A stretch of DNA of 53,416 bases from Trichocoleus sp. (GTDB lineage: Bacteria > Cyanobacteriota > Cyanobacteriia > Elainellales > Elainellaceae), in the NCBI GenBank assembly GCA_036702865.1, contig DATNQD010000079.1, positions 1 through 53,416 on the forward strand. Direction: 5' to 3'. Numbering within the stretch: the stretch's first letter is position 1; each line of letters begins with the position of its first letter. Shown here piece after piece: positions 28,386 through 37,163 of the stretch. The translations under genes were made by a program, and so were the position numbers. Under the pieces are notes generated by a model. That model worked only from the letters and a program-made list of their open reading frames with translations, had not been told where the DNA came from and made no database searches.

Positions 28386-28756
28386 AATTTGTATTTCTTC
28401 GATCGCGGATAAAAAGCGTTCGTGCTTTATGAGCTGTACTGAGCTGTAATGAATGCGGGCAGCAATTAAAGTGAGCGTTTCTGATCAGAATATCCGCGCT
28501 GCTGAGGTGAAATTGGGAGGCGATCGAGGCGAATCATCCTTCAATCCAGCCATGCTGAGCAGTGAGAAGGAAACTGATTTTGGGTTATTTTTGCTCAGTT
28601 TAGGTAAATCTTTATAACGAAACATAAGCTTTACTTGCAGTCTGTCCAGGTTGAGCATGTCATCTTCTCGCTAAACCTTAACAATAGAAATACAGGGTTT
28701 GGATGCCCCCGACCTGGCTCTGCTGAACCCTGCATTCTAAAGAGGGGGTCTATAAC
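28386..28756. other. putA upstream region with leader stem-loop
   Basis: A 371-bp gap. CAGGGTT (28693-28699) and AACCCTG (28726-28732) form a perfect 7-bp stem whose 3' arm ends 9 bp before the GAGGGGG ribosome binding site (28742-28748). Inside its loop CCCCC (28706-28710) could instead pair with that GGGGG. These alternatives could control putA translation (inference). No gene is seen here. Confidence 0.4.
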
Positions 28757-31753
28757 GTGGTTCTACAGGTTTCTCAAGGTACGGATAACAGATACGAATC
28801 GCAGACTCAGACGATTGCCAAAGCATTGCTTTCCGCGACCCGCGAGAATCGATCGTTTTTGGCTCAGTTGCGCGATCAGATGCGCTGGGACGACAAACTG
28901 CTGGGTTGGGCAATGGAAAATCCTGGTCTGCGCGTGCAGTTGTTCCGGTTTATTGACTGTTTGCCTTCGCTCCGCAGTAAGCCGGAAATTGCGCGACATA
29001 TGCAGGAATATCTGGGGCAGGAGTCGGTGGAACTGCCTGCGGCACTGAAGGGAATGCTGAATTTTGCCAGCCCTGATGCGCTACCAGGACAGGTCGCTGC
29101 AACAACAGTCTCGACCGCAGTTGAAACGCTGGCACATAAATATATTTCTGGAGAAAACATTAGGCAGGTCACGAAGACGATCGAGCAACTCCGCAGGGAG
29201 AAAATGGGCTTTACGGTCGATCTCTTGGGCGAAGCCGTGATCACTGAAGCCGAAGCGCAGTCTTATCTCGATCGCTACCTGGAAATGATGGAGCAGCTCA
29301 CGGAGGCTGCAAAACGCTGGGGAACCGTGGAGCAGATCGATCGCGCGGACGGTCAAGATCTGCCGAAAGTCCAGGTATCGGTGAAGCTGACGGCATTCTA
29401 TTCGCAGTTTGACCCCCTTGACGCAAAAGGCAGCCAGGAGCGTGTCACCGATCGCGCCAGAACGCTGCTCCGTCGAGCCGGAGAACTGGGGGCAGCCGTT
29501 CACTTCGATATGGAGCAGTACCAGTACAAAGACCTGACGATCGCCATTTTGAAGCAGCTTTTAATGGAAGAGGAGTTCCGCGATCGAACGGATATTGGCG
29601 TGACGCTTCAGGCATATTTGCGCGATACGGAACAGGATTTGCTGGGGCTGATCGATTGGGCAAAGCAGCGCGGCAAGCCGATCACGATTCGCTTAGTCAA
29701 AGGCGCTTACTGGGATCAAGAAACGATTAAGGCAGCCCAGCGCGATTGGGAAGTGCCCGTCTTTTCGCACAAAATTTCCACAGACTATAACTTTGAACGA
29801 TTGACTCGCCTGCTGATGGAAAACCATGAGTATCTGTATGCGGCGATCGGCAGTCATAACGTGCGCTCTCAGGCTCTGGCAATTGCGATTGCGCGAGAGC
29901 TAAACATCCCGAAGCGGCGAATTGAGCTTCAGGTGCTTTATGGCATGGCGGATAAACTGGCAAAAGCATTGGTAGATCAGGGCTTCCGGGTGCGGGTTTA
30001 CTGTCCCTATGGCGAGTTAATTCCCGGTATGGCATATCTGATTCGGCGCTTGCTGGAAAATACCGCTAATACTTCTTTCTTGCGGCAAAACCTGGAAGAA
30101 CGCCCGATCGAGGAATTGTTGGCTCCGCCTGTGATTCATCCTGGTGATGAAGAGAGCAAAACATTGGTGACCAAAAATGGCAAATTCCATAACGTTGCGG
30201 ATACTGACTATGCAATCATCGCTGAACGGGATGAGGCGTTTGCAGCGATTGCAGCAGTGCGGCAGCAGATGGGGAAAGACTATTTGCCGCTGATTAATGG
30301 CGATCGGGCTAACACGTTAGATTTGGTTGATTCGCTCAATCCTTCCAATCCAACCGAGGTGGTGGGACGAATTGGCTTAATGAGCATGGAGCAGGCAGAA
30401 CAGGCAATTCAGGCAGCAAAAGCGGCATTCCCCAAGTGGAAGAAAACGCCAGCGAAAGAACGGGCGAATATTTTGCGCCGGGCTGCGGATTTAATGGAAC
30501 AGCGACGGGCAGAACTAAACGCCTGGATGGTTTTGGAAACCGGAAAGCCGTTGCACCAGGCAGACCCAGAAGTATCAGAGGCGATCGACTTTTGCCGCTA
30601 CTATGCGGATGAAATGGAACGGCTCGAATCAGGGGTGAACTATGATATCACCGGAGAAACGAACCGCTACCACTACCAGCCCAGAGGCATTTCGCTGATC
30701 ATTTCTCCCTGGAACTTCCCGCTTGCCATTCCCACCGGAATGACGGTTGCCTCACTCGTTGCCGGAAACTGCACGCTGCTGAAGCCTGCGGAAGTCTCGT
30801 TGGTGATTGCAGCCAAGCTGGCAGAAATTTTGGTTGAAGCCGGAATGCCGCCGGGTGTGTTTCAATATGTGCCCTGTAAGGGTTCTACTGTCGGCTCTTA
30901 CATGGTGAAACATCCCGATATTCACATGATCACGTTCACTGGATCGCAAGAAGTCGGCTGCCGGATTTACCGCGAAGCAGCGGAACTGCAACCAGGACAA
31001 AAACATCTGAAGCGAGTGATCGCGGAGATGGGCGGCAAGAATGCCATTATTGTGGATGAAAGCGCTGATTTGGATCAGGCAGTCGCAGGCGTGGTTTATT
31101 CTGCGTTTGGTTACAGTGGGCAAAAGTGCTCGGCTTGTTCGCGGGTGATTGTGCTGGAACCGATCTACGAAACCTTTGTGAATCGGTTGGTTGAGGCAAC
31201 TCGATCGCTCAACATCGGTCAGGCGGAGATCCCCAGTACGCAGATTGGACCTGTGATTGATGCTGCGGCACAGAAGCGCATCCGCGAGTACATTGAAACG
31301 GGCAAACAGGAAGCAACCCTCGCCCTGGAAATGCCTTCTCCTGAATCCGGATATTTCGTTGGACCCGTCATCTTCACTGATGTTTCGCCAACCAGCACGA
31401 TCGCTCAGGAGGAGATCTTTGGTCCTGTCCTGTCGATTATGAAAGCGAAGACTTTTGATGAGGCGATCGACATTGCCAACGGCACAAACTTTGCGCTGAC
31501 AGGCGGCTTGTACTCTCGCACCCCTTCCCACATTGACAAAGCACAGGCAGATTTTGAGGTCGGCAATCTGTATATCAACCGGGGGACAACGGGGGCAGTC
31601 GTTGCGCGTCAACCGTTTGGTGGCTTCAAACTCTCTGGGGTTGGCTCGAAGGCAGGCGGCCCCGACTATCTGCTGCAATTCTTAGAGCCGCGCCACATCA
31701 GCGAAAATATCCAGCGACAAGGCTTTGCACCAATCGAGGGGGCGGAGCAGTAA
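28757..31753 (+). CDS. putA: Bifunctional proline dehydrogenase / L-glutamate-5-semialdehyde dehydrogenase
   Basis: A 998-aa fusion that oxidises proline to glutamate in two steps: FAD-dependent proline dehydrogenase, then NAD-dependent P5C dehydrogenase. The PRODH barrel (about 100-450) shows QVSVKLTAFYSQ, IRLVKGAYWD (about 310) and the substrate-binding YLIRRLLENTANTSFL (about 425-440). The ALDH domain (about 500-980) shows ISPWNFPLAIPTGM, TFTGSQEVG, the general-base Glu of AEMGGKN and the catalytic Cys of YSGQKCSACSR (about 790). It lacks the long DNA-binding N-terminus of enterobacterial PutA. GTG at 28757 has GAGGGGG 8 nt upstream. It is monocistronic. Confidence 0.94.
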   Translation: MVLQVSQGTDNRYESQTQTIAKALLSATRENRSFLAQLRDQMRWDDKLLGWAMENPGLRVQLFRFIDCLPSLRSKPEIARHMQEYLGQESVELPAALKGMLNFASPDALPGQVAATTVSTAVETLAHKYISGENIRQVTKTIEQLRREKMGFTVDLLGEAVITEAEAQSYLDRYLEMMEQLTEAAKRWGTVEQIDRADGQDLPKVQVSVKLTAFYSQFDPLDAKGSQERVTDRARTLLRRAGELGAAVHFDMEQYQYKDLTIAILKQLLMEEEFRDRTDIGVTLQAYLRDTEQDLLGLIDWAKQRGKPITIRLVKGAYWDQETIKAAQRDWEVPVFSHKISTDYNFERLTRLLMENHEYLYAAIGSHNVRSQALAIAIARELNIPKRRIELQVLYGMADKLAKALVDQGFRVRVYCPYGELIPGMAYLIRRLLENTANTSFLRQNLEERPIEELLAPPVIHPGDEESKTLVTKNGKFHNVADTDYAIIAERDEAFAAIAAVRQQMGKDYLPLINGDRANTLDLVDSLNPSNPTEVVGRIGLMSMEQAEQAIQAAKAAFPKWKKTPAKERANILRRAADLMEQRRAELNAWMVLETGKPLHQADPEVSEAIDFCRYYADEMERLESGVNYDITGETNRYHYQPRGISLIISPWNFPLAIPTGMTVASLVAGNCTLLKPAEVSLVIAAKLAEILVEAGMPPGVFQYVPCKGSTVGSYMVKHPDIHMITFTGSQEVGCRIYREAAELQPGQKHLKRVIAEMGGKNAIIVDESADLDQAVAGVVYSAFGYSGQKCSACSRVIVLEPIYETFVNRLVEATRSLNIGQAEIPSTQIGPVIDAAAQKRIREYIETGKQEATLALEMPSPESGYFVGPVIFTDVSPTSTIAQEEIFGPVLSIMKAKTFDEAIDIANGTNFALTGGLYSRTPSHIDKAQADFEVGNLYINRGTTGAVVARQPFGGFKLSGVGSKAGGPDYLLQFLEPRHISENIQRQGFAPIEGAEQ

Positions 31754-31828
31754 GTTTGAGTCAGCAATAGAAGTCTCTTATAACTTCTTAATTTTGAGGG
31801 GCTTTGAGCTTAAAGACGGATATAAAGG

Positions 31829-31863
31829 CGATCGTTCTTCTTGGTGAGGGGCGATCGTTTTTT
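31829..31863 (+). terminator. Intrinsic terminator after putA
   Basis: Two CGATCG words (31829-31834 and 31852-31857) pair, with additional inner pairing of CTTC with GAGG, and TTTTTT follows. The stem is built from HIP1-type core sequences. Confidence 0.6.
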
Positions 31864-31875
31864 GCATCGAGGCGA

Positions 31876-32082
31876 TTATTTTTGGGGTTGACGCTCGGAT
31901 TGCAAAATGGCAGGTTTCGGATTGCGATCGATCAGTTCTGAAGCGGCAGGATCTTCTGGAAGATCAAACATCACAACAAAATGACCGTTGGGGATATGCT
32001 GACGCAAAAACTGTAAGTGACCATCAGCATCAGCTCGACTGCGAAACCGACCGACAATGACGCGCTGCAAATTCGGCAGCAA
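31876..32082 (-). pseudogene. Truncated SPOR-like fragment
   Basis: A 68-residue frame contains QRVIVGRFRSRADADGHLQF and PNGHFVVMFDLPED, which look like the first beta-alpha-beta part of an SPOR/peptidoglycan-binding domain as seen at the C-terminus of larger cyanobacterial proteins. The frame begins only at a TTG; upstream it runs to a TAG at 32104-32106 with no ATG or GTG and no ribosome binding site. I read it as an N-terminally truncated remnant. A genuine short protein is the alternative. Confidence 0.4.
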
Positions 32083-32246
32083 CCGGACGATCGCCTTCTG
32101 CCGCTATTCTTGCGATTTCACTATTTTGAATACTAAAATTCAAATCCCTGAGAGAAGCAGGCGCAGCCGTATTGGAAAAGTTGGTGGATTATCCTGCTGT
32201 GAGTATTGTAGTTGCAGGTGCAAATGGTTTTATGGATGCTTGAAAA

Positions 32247-32459
32247 ATGAACTTAATCTTATTGATTGGTGCGATCGTTATTTCCTTCCTGGTCTTCGGA
32301 TTTGTGCTTAAAGTGATGCGAGCCGCAGTTGGTACGGCGATCGGGATTGCCTTAATTGTGCTGGTTCTGCAACTGATCTTTGGCATTGCGCCGAATGAAC
32401 TCTGGGCAGAAATCAGAGGCTTCTGGGAAAGTCTTTTGCGCCTGCTTCCCGGCAGATAA
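32247..32459 (+). CDS. Small two-TM protein, 70 aa, unknown
   Basis: Two hydrophobic segments (about 3-22 and 29-47) are separated by a short basic turn (KVMRAA). They precede an amphipathic C-terminal helix with Trp residues (ELWAEIRGFWESLLRLL). It is probably an inner-membrane or thylakoid protein. I do not recognise a family. ATG at 32247 has only a weak ribosome binding site. It is convergent with the following hypothetical gene. Confidence 0.6.
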   Translation: MNLILLIGAIVISFLVFGFVLKVMRAAVGTAIGIALIVLVLQLIFGIAPNELWAEIRGFWESLLRLLPGR

Positions 32460-32520
32460 ATTCCTGAGGCTCTACAGTTCCTCAGCTATCATCTCATCGC
32501 TGATTTCTCACCCAAATCAA

Positions 32521-32949
32521 TCAAATGTGATAATAATGAACCCGCTCCTCCAACCAGATCTGCACATCCTCTTCAGATTCTAGATAGGTTGTTTGTCCCG
32601 TCAGCGGATCATGGGCATACCACCAAGTCTGACCCGATCGATCCAATATCCGACGAATCTCTGGCTCATGAGAAGCACTTGGATTCCATTCAAACAGCGG
32701 TTGATTGAGAACCGTCCACACATTGCGCCAGAAGTTTGTCCCCCAACCTTGAGCTTTCTCTTTGAGTTCAAAACACTGCTCTAGATGCTCATACTGCTGC
32801 TGTTGAGACAGATTTTGTGCCGTTCGGTTCGCCTTGGAGCGCCACATGCGGCTCAGCCGAGTCACAATCACAGATTGGCTAATCAGCGGTTCTGGCCGAG
32901 AATCTGAAATTAGCTCTAGCTCCTTATAGTTTTTCCAGTGGTTCTTCAT
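32521..32949 (-). CDS. Hypothetical cytosolic protein, 142 aa
   Basis: No signal or membrane segment. The first 45 residues are basic and polar. The middle (about 60-90) is rich in Trp (WGTNFWRNVWTVLNQPLFEW). The C-terminal half contains SGQTWWYAHDPLTGQTTYLE, which resembles a WW-like or beta-hairpin aromatic motif. It appears to be a conserved cyanobacterial protein by composition, but I cannot name the family. The gene is isolated. Confidence 0.65.
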   Translation of the reverse strand: MKNHWKNYKELELISDSRPEPLISQSVIVTRLSRMWRSKANRTAQNLSQQQQYEHLEQCFELKEKAQGWGTNFWRNVWTVLNQPLFEWNPSASHEPEIRRILDRSGQTWWYAHDPLTGQTTYLESEEDVQIWLEERVHYYHI

Positions 32950-33275
32950 AAATCAATACGTCCATTAAAACTTGGCAAGACAAATAAAGCCTGTCTCTAA
33001 TTCGACATCGGTGCGATCGAATATTCTCTTCCTCAGCTTGCTGCCAATTTCATCGTTCTACAATCAGTTAGAAGATAGAAAAACAGCATGGATGAGGGAA
33101 TAATCTAAATATATTTCTGTATTTTATGCTACGAAATTCAAACGGAAATGACAAGTCAATATCTTTTTTTCCTGACATTAACATCTGAAAAATTAATATC
33201 GCTTGATATTTTGGATCACAGAAATCAGGGAACAGGAAACAAATTGTAGATAGCCGGGAGCAGACCCATCACTTG
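32950..33275. other. A/T-rich intergenic region
   Basis: A 326-bp gap upstream of the minus-strand hypothetical gene and beyond the end of the MocR gene. It is A/T-rich, with no open frame, repeat or clear hairpin that I can support. Confidence 0.6.
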
Positions 33276-34748
33276 CTATAACACTTGAGCAAGCCTGCGA
33301 ATACCTTCCTGAATTTGGTCAGGGCTTAACTCGCTGTAACCTAAAATAAATTCACCCTGAATGCTGTTGTTATGATCGACAGAATTGAGATAATGAGGCT
33401 GAGCAGACATGATTTCGACATTTTTTTGAACTGCCCTTTGGATGATTTCAGCATCGCTGAGTGGAATATGTAAGCGAATCATGACGTGAATTCCTGCCTG
33501 TTCGCCTAAGATGGTTACTTTTTCCCCCCAATGCGCCTTTAAGGCTTGCACTAGAACCTGACGATTGTGATCATAGTACGATCGCATTTTCCGAATATGG
33601 CTGTCCAAATGACCCTGTTCAATAAAGTCTGTTAAGACGCGCTGTTCTAAACCAGGAAGTTGCCGATCGCAGAGCCATTTTGCCTGAGCAAACAAAGGTA
33701 CAAGCTGGGACGGCAATACGACATACCCAATTCGCAGGGACGGAAATAGCACTTTTGAAAATGTGCCCACATACAAAACAGAATCACTTTTTGCCAAGCC
33801 TTGCAGCGCCGGAATTGGGCGATTGCCATAACGATATTCACTGTCGTAGTCATCTTCTAGAATCAATGCTCCAGTTTGCTGTGCCCAGGTTAAAAGTTCT
33901 AACCGTCGCGGCAAAGACAAGATTGCGCCCGTCGGAAATTGATGAGAAGGAGTGACATAAACACAGCGAATCGGTTGTGCTTGATTGGACGTTAATTTTT
34001 CAACAATCAATCCGGATTCATCAACAGGAATGGGTAATAAATTGACACCATGACTCAAAAAAATGCGTTTTGCACTCACATATCCCGGATCTTCAACTGC
34101 GATCGTCTCTCCGGGGTTGATCAGTAATCGCATGATCAGAGCAAGGGCTTGCTGAGTCCCGTTAGTAATCACAATTTGATCCGGATCGCATTGCACTGCC
34201 CTGGCACGTGCTAAATACCCTGAAATGGCTTGACGAAGTGGCTGATAGCCTTGAAAGTCGGTAGCATAATCGAGCCAGCTGAGATCAGTACGGCAGTGAT
34301 GAGACAGCAGTTTGCGCCAAAGCTGCATCGGAAATTGGTCGAATGCAGGTCTACCGTAGCGAAAGCTAATTGGCAAGTTTGCTTCCGGCAAGAGCGAAAA
34401 AGGCTGACTCAGCAGGTTTTCTCCATAGGCTGATAGAGAAACCATCGGGCGGTTCTGCTTTGGAGTGGCTACAACGGTGGGCGATCGCAGCAGCTCATCT
34501 GGAATTTGGGTACAAACATAAGTGCCCGACCCAACAATCGCCTCAAGATAGCCTTCACTCAGGAGCCGCTCATAACTTTGAGTCACGGTGATCCGAGCCA
34601 GTCCTAGAGATTGGGCAAAAGCGCGAGTCGAGGGCAATCGCTGACCGGGAAGCAACCGACGGCTGAGAATTGCCTGTCGCAGTTCCTCATAAAGCTGCTG
34701 GTGCAGGGGGCAATCGGACTGGCGATCGAGGTTCAGCGCAATGTCCAT
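33276..34748 (-). CDS. MocR/PdxR-type GntR regulator with aminotransferase domain
   Basis: A 490-aa transcription factor. Residues 8-75 are a GntR winged helix (PLHQQLYEELRQAILSRRLLPGQRLPSTRAFAQSLGLAR, split across 16-54). Residues about 115-485 are a fold-type I aminotransferase domain with LILEDDYDSEYRY (about 299-311) and the PLP Lys in VGTFSKVLFPSLRIGY (about 330-345). MocR proteins use PLP or aldimines as effectors and often control vitamin B6, amino-acid or nearby enzyme genes. It is divergent from a GNAT gene and a PNPOx-like gene, the expected targets; repeated half-sites lie in the intergenic region. Confidence 0.92.
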   Translation of the reverse strand: MDIALNLDRQSDCPLHQQLYEELRQAILSRRLLPGQRLPSTRAFAQSLGLARITVTQSYERLLSEGYLEAIVGSGTYVCTQIPDELLRSPTVVATPKQNRPMVSLSAYGENLLSQPFSLLPEANLPISFRYGRPAFDQFPMQLWRKLLSHHCRTDLSWLDYATDFQGYQPLRQAISGYLARARAVQCDPDQIVITNGTQQALALIMRLLINPGETIAVEDPGYVSAKRIFLSHGVNLLPIPVDESGLIVEKLTSNQAQPIRCVYVTPSHQFPTGAILSLPRRLELLTWAQQTGALILEDDYDSEYRYGNRPIPALQGLAKSDSVLYVGTFSKVLFPSLRIGYVVLPSQLVPLFAQAKWLCDRQLPGLEQRVLTDFIEQGHLDSHIRKMRSYYDHNRQVLVQALKAHWGEKVTILGEQAGIHVMIRLHIPLSDAEIIQRAVQKNVEIMSAQPHYLNSVDHNNSIQGEFILGYSELSPDQIQEGIRRLAQVL

Positions 34749-34762
34749 ATTGAAGCTTGAAA

Positions 34763-34808
34763 AATTGGACTTATAGCAAAGTATAGAATTGGCTCTTGAA
34801 GGAGTCCA
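34763..34808. promoter_or_regulatory. Putative MocR operator: repeated AATTGG and TGGACT/AGTCCA
   Basis: AATTGG occurs at 34763-34768 and again at 34787-34792 as direct repeats 24 bp apart. TGGACT (34766-34771) is matched by AGTCCA (34803-34808). MocR factors typically bind spaced direct or inverted half-sites in divergent promoters, which fits this position. Confidence 0.35.
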
Positions 34809-34901
34809 CTTTATTTTTTAAGCTGAGCTTATTGAAAGTTAAACGTTGGATGTCCCCTCAATTCGCTAATTCTGGGGGCTTTGAATTTGATACGAATCAT
34901 C

Positions 34902-35372
34902 ATGTCAAACATTTACATCAGAGCGAGTAAACCGACAGAAGATCCGATTATTGCAGAGCATTTTCGGCAAATGTGGCTTGATTTAGAGATGCCTGAAACA
35001 GCGATTCGATCGAACTGGCAAGATGAAACCAAACAATTTCTCGACTTTGCCCGCCGATCGCTACATTATGCTGCTTTTGTGGCAGAAATAAATGACAAAA
35101 TTGTTGGTTCAGCCAGTTGCCAGCAGTTTGCCGGACTTTACCCCAACATTCTGACCGCAGAGCATCGCCAATACGGATACATTTGGGGCGTTTATGTAGA
35201 GCCAGAATATCGCAGAAAAGGAATTGCAACAGATCTGACCAAAGAAACTGTTCGTTACCTTAAATCGATCGGCTGTACACTCGCAATTTTGAACGCTTCA
35301 CCTTTGGGAAAACCTGTTTACGAACAACTTGGTTTTCAGACTGGAAATACAATGCAGCTCAATCTGCTCTGA
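34902..35372 (+). CDS. GNAT-family N-acetyltransferase
   Basis: A 156-aa cytosolic enzyme. The acetyl-CoA-binding motif A is GVYVEPEYRRKGIATDL (about 103-119), with R/Q-x-x-G-x-G/A in RRKGIA. The C-terminal part NASPLGKPVYEQLGFQ is the usual motif B end. The substrate is unknown. Two starts are possible, ATG at 34902 and TTG at 34881; 34902 is preferred from family alignment although its ribosome binding site is weak. The next gene follows by 71 bp. Confidence 0.85.
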   Translation: MSNIYIRASKPTEDPIIAEHFRQMWLDLEMPETAIRSNWQDETKQFLDFARRSLHYAAFVAEINDKIVGSASCQQFAGLYPNILTAEHRQYGYIWGVYVEPEYRRKGIATDLTKETVRYLKSIGCTLAILNASPLGKPVYEQLGFQTGNTMQLNLL

Positions 35373-35443
35373 ACGAATGAAACAGATCTTTTGCACTTTA
35401 TTTGCACTTTATTTTGCACTCTAAAAAAGATAGGAGAAGCAAT

Positions 35444-36118
35444 ATGCCTGATACCAAGGTTAGTTCTAATCAGCTCCCCGTTACCCAACGCACCAAGGTC
35501 AAGCGATTACCGAAGCGAGCAGACTACGATCGCCAAACAATTCACGCCATTCTAGATGAAGCGTTGATTTGTCATGTAGGTTTTGCGGTAGAAGGGCAGC
35601 CCTATGTTATTCCAACGGCTTATGGGCGAGTTGGCGATCGGCTCTACATTCACGGTTCTCCTGCTAGCCGGATGCTTCGTACCCTTCAGGGAGGTGTTGA
35701 TGTTTGCGTCACGGTCACCTTATTAGATGGGTTAGTGTTGGCGCGATCGGCATTTCACCATTCCATGAACTATCGCTCTGTTGTGATTTTTGGCGAAGCT
35801 GCGATCGTCTCTGATGAATCTGAAAAGCTAGAAGCTCTCAAAGCATTTACCGATCATGTCATCTCACATCGCTGGGCAGAAGTGCGGCAGCCTAGCCCTC
35901 AAGAACTTGCCGGAACGCTGGTTTTATCGCTGCCAATTACAGAAGCCTCTGCCAAAGTTCGGACTGGTTGCCCGATTGATGACGAATCTGACTATCAACT
36001 TCCGGTTTGGGCAGGCGAAATTCCGCTCCGCTTAACTGCGACTGAACCGATCGCAGATCCTCAATTAGCAGCAGAGATTCCAATGCCAGAGTATGTGAAG
36101 GAATATCGGCGGGATTAG
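35444..36118 (+). CDS. PNPOx-like flavin-nucleotide-binding protein
   Basis: A 224-aa protein of the pyridoxamine-5'-phosphate-oxidase-like split-barrel family (COG3467 type). The motifs HVGFAVEGQPYVIPTAYGR (about 36-54) and SMNYRSVVIFGEAAIV (about 108-123) are typical of flavin or heme-binding split barrels. A true PdxH role is not implied. ATG at 35444 has AGGAG 8 nt upstream. It is probably an operon with the GNAT gene under the MocR regulator. Its stop overlaps the convergent xdhC stop by three bases. Confidence 0.85.
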   Translation: MPDTKVSSNQLPVTQRTKVKRLPKRADYDRQTIHAILDEALICHVGFAVEGQPYVIPTAYGRVGDRLYIHGSPASRMLRTLQGGVDVCVTVTLLDGLVLARSAFHHSMNYRSVVIFGEAAIVSDESEKLEALKAFTDHVISHRWAEVRQPSPQELAGTLVLSLPITEASAKVRTGCPIDDESDYQLPVWAGEIPLRLTATEPIADPQLAAEIPMPEYVKEYRRD

Positions 36119-37095
36119 GTGAGGGATGAGAGGTGATATCCCGCTGACAGCGATCGTCCTGTGCCACCTCGACGAACTAAAATCAGCTCTGCGGCGATGC
36201 TAACGGCGATTTCTTCGGGAGTCAATGCACCAATATCTAAACCGATCGGGGCGTAGACAGATTTGAGTTTGGGTTGGAATTGCGGCTCGATCGCTTGATA
36301 AACCTGACGCACTCGCTTTTGGCTGCCGATCATGCCAATGTAAGCACAAGGGATATCACGTTTAAGGAGTGCAGTTAAGGCATCTAAATCGTATTTGTAT
36401 CCCCTCGTCACTAAGGCTGCATAGAGCTGGTTGTAGTGAGTGAACTGGTGAATGACTTGCGCGATCGGCTCGGTGTAAATTTGAGTGGCTTGAGCATAGC
36501 GTTGAGGATTTGCCCATTCCGGGCGATCGTCTTGAATTACAACCTGAAAGCCAATCAGCTCTGCGACTTTCGCTAACTGTTCGCCCACATGACCTGCCCC
36601 GATAATCAAAAGGGTTGGTGGCGGTTGCAGTGTTTCAACAAATGTATCAATGGGAAGAGAATCCGTTATCTCTGCCAGGTAAGGAAATTGGGTTTGGTTG
36701 AGCGGCGTGATCAGGGTTGCCGATCGTCCAGACCGAAGGCGCGTGATGATCTGTTGGGCTAAAGCAATTGCTTCCTGACCTGACCAGCGTTCTAGCCAAA
36801 CTTGCATCCGTCCGCCACAAATCCCCTGTGTTTCTCGCTGTGGTGCTCCGGTTAGATCAATTTCAACAATTTGTTTTTCGCCTGTTTGTAATACTTCGAT
36901 CGCCTGAGCAATCACTTTTGCTTCCCCTGCTCCACCACCGATCGTATCAAAGATCTTTTCCTCAGCACAGATAATCATTTTTGCGCCAGTCTCTCTTGGA
37001 ACAGATCCTTTGCCGTCAATCACAGTTGCTAAAACGATCGATTCTTGGTGCAAAAGCTGAGTTAGCTGATTGTAAAAATGGAAAATATTTTGCAT
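36115..37095 (-). CDS. xdhC: XdhC-family molybdenum-cofactor sulfuration/insertion factor
   Basis: A 326-aa accessory protein that binds molybdopterin cofactor, helps its sulfuration and delivers it to xanthine dehydrogenase. The N-terminal XdhC domain (about 1-70) shows VLATVIDGKGSVPRETGAKM. A Rossmann-like C-terminal domain begins PPTLLIIGAGHVGEQLAKVA (about 156-175) and ends with YIGMIGSQKR and a helical tail. It is the last gene of the xdh set, 68 bp after the phosphatase. Confidence 0.9.
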   Translation of the reverse strand: MQNIFHFYNQLTQLLHQESIVLATVIDGKGSVPRETGAKMIICAEEKIFDTIGGGAGEAKVIAQAIEVLQTGEKQIVEIDLTGAPQRETQGICGGRMQVWLERWSGQEAIALAQQIITRLRSGRSATLITPLNQTQFPYLAEITDSLPIDTFVETLQPPPTLLIIGAGHVGEQLAKVAELIGFQVVIQDDRPEWANPQRYAQATQIYTEPIAQVIHQFTHYNQLYAALVTRGYKYDLDALTALLKRDIPCAYIGMIGSQKRVRQVYQAIEPQFQPKLKSVYAPIGLDIGALTPEEIAVSIAAELILVRRGGTGRSLSAGYHLSSLT

Positions 37096-37163
37096 TTGTT
37101 CTCTAAATCTCCCGATTTCAGGAAATTTCGATCCAGTGTTTTAAGAGCGATTGCTGTGATGGT

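Noticed and set aside
28604-28617. NtcA site upstream of putA
   Set aside because: GTA-N8-TAA has a mismatch in the second half; no further support.
30752-31678. 308-codon minus-strand frame inside putA
   Set aside because: Lies fully within the ALDH domain of PutA; Cys/Arg/His-rich composition typical of an antisense shadow.
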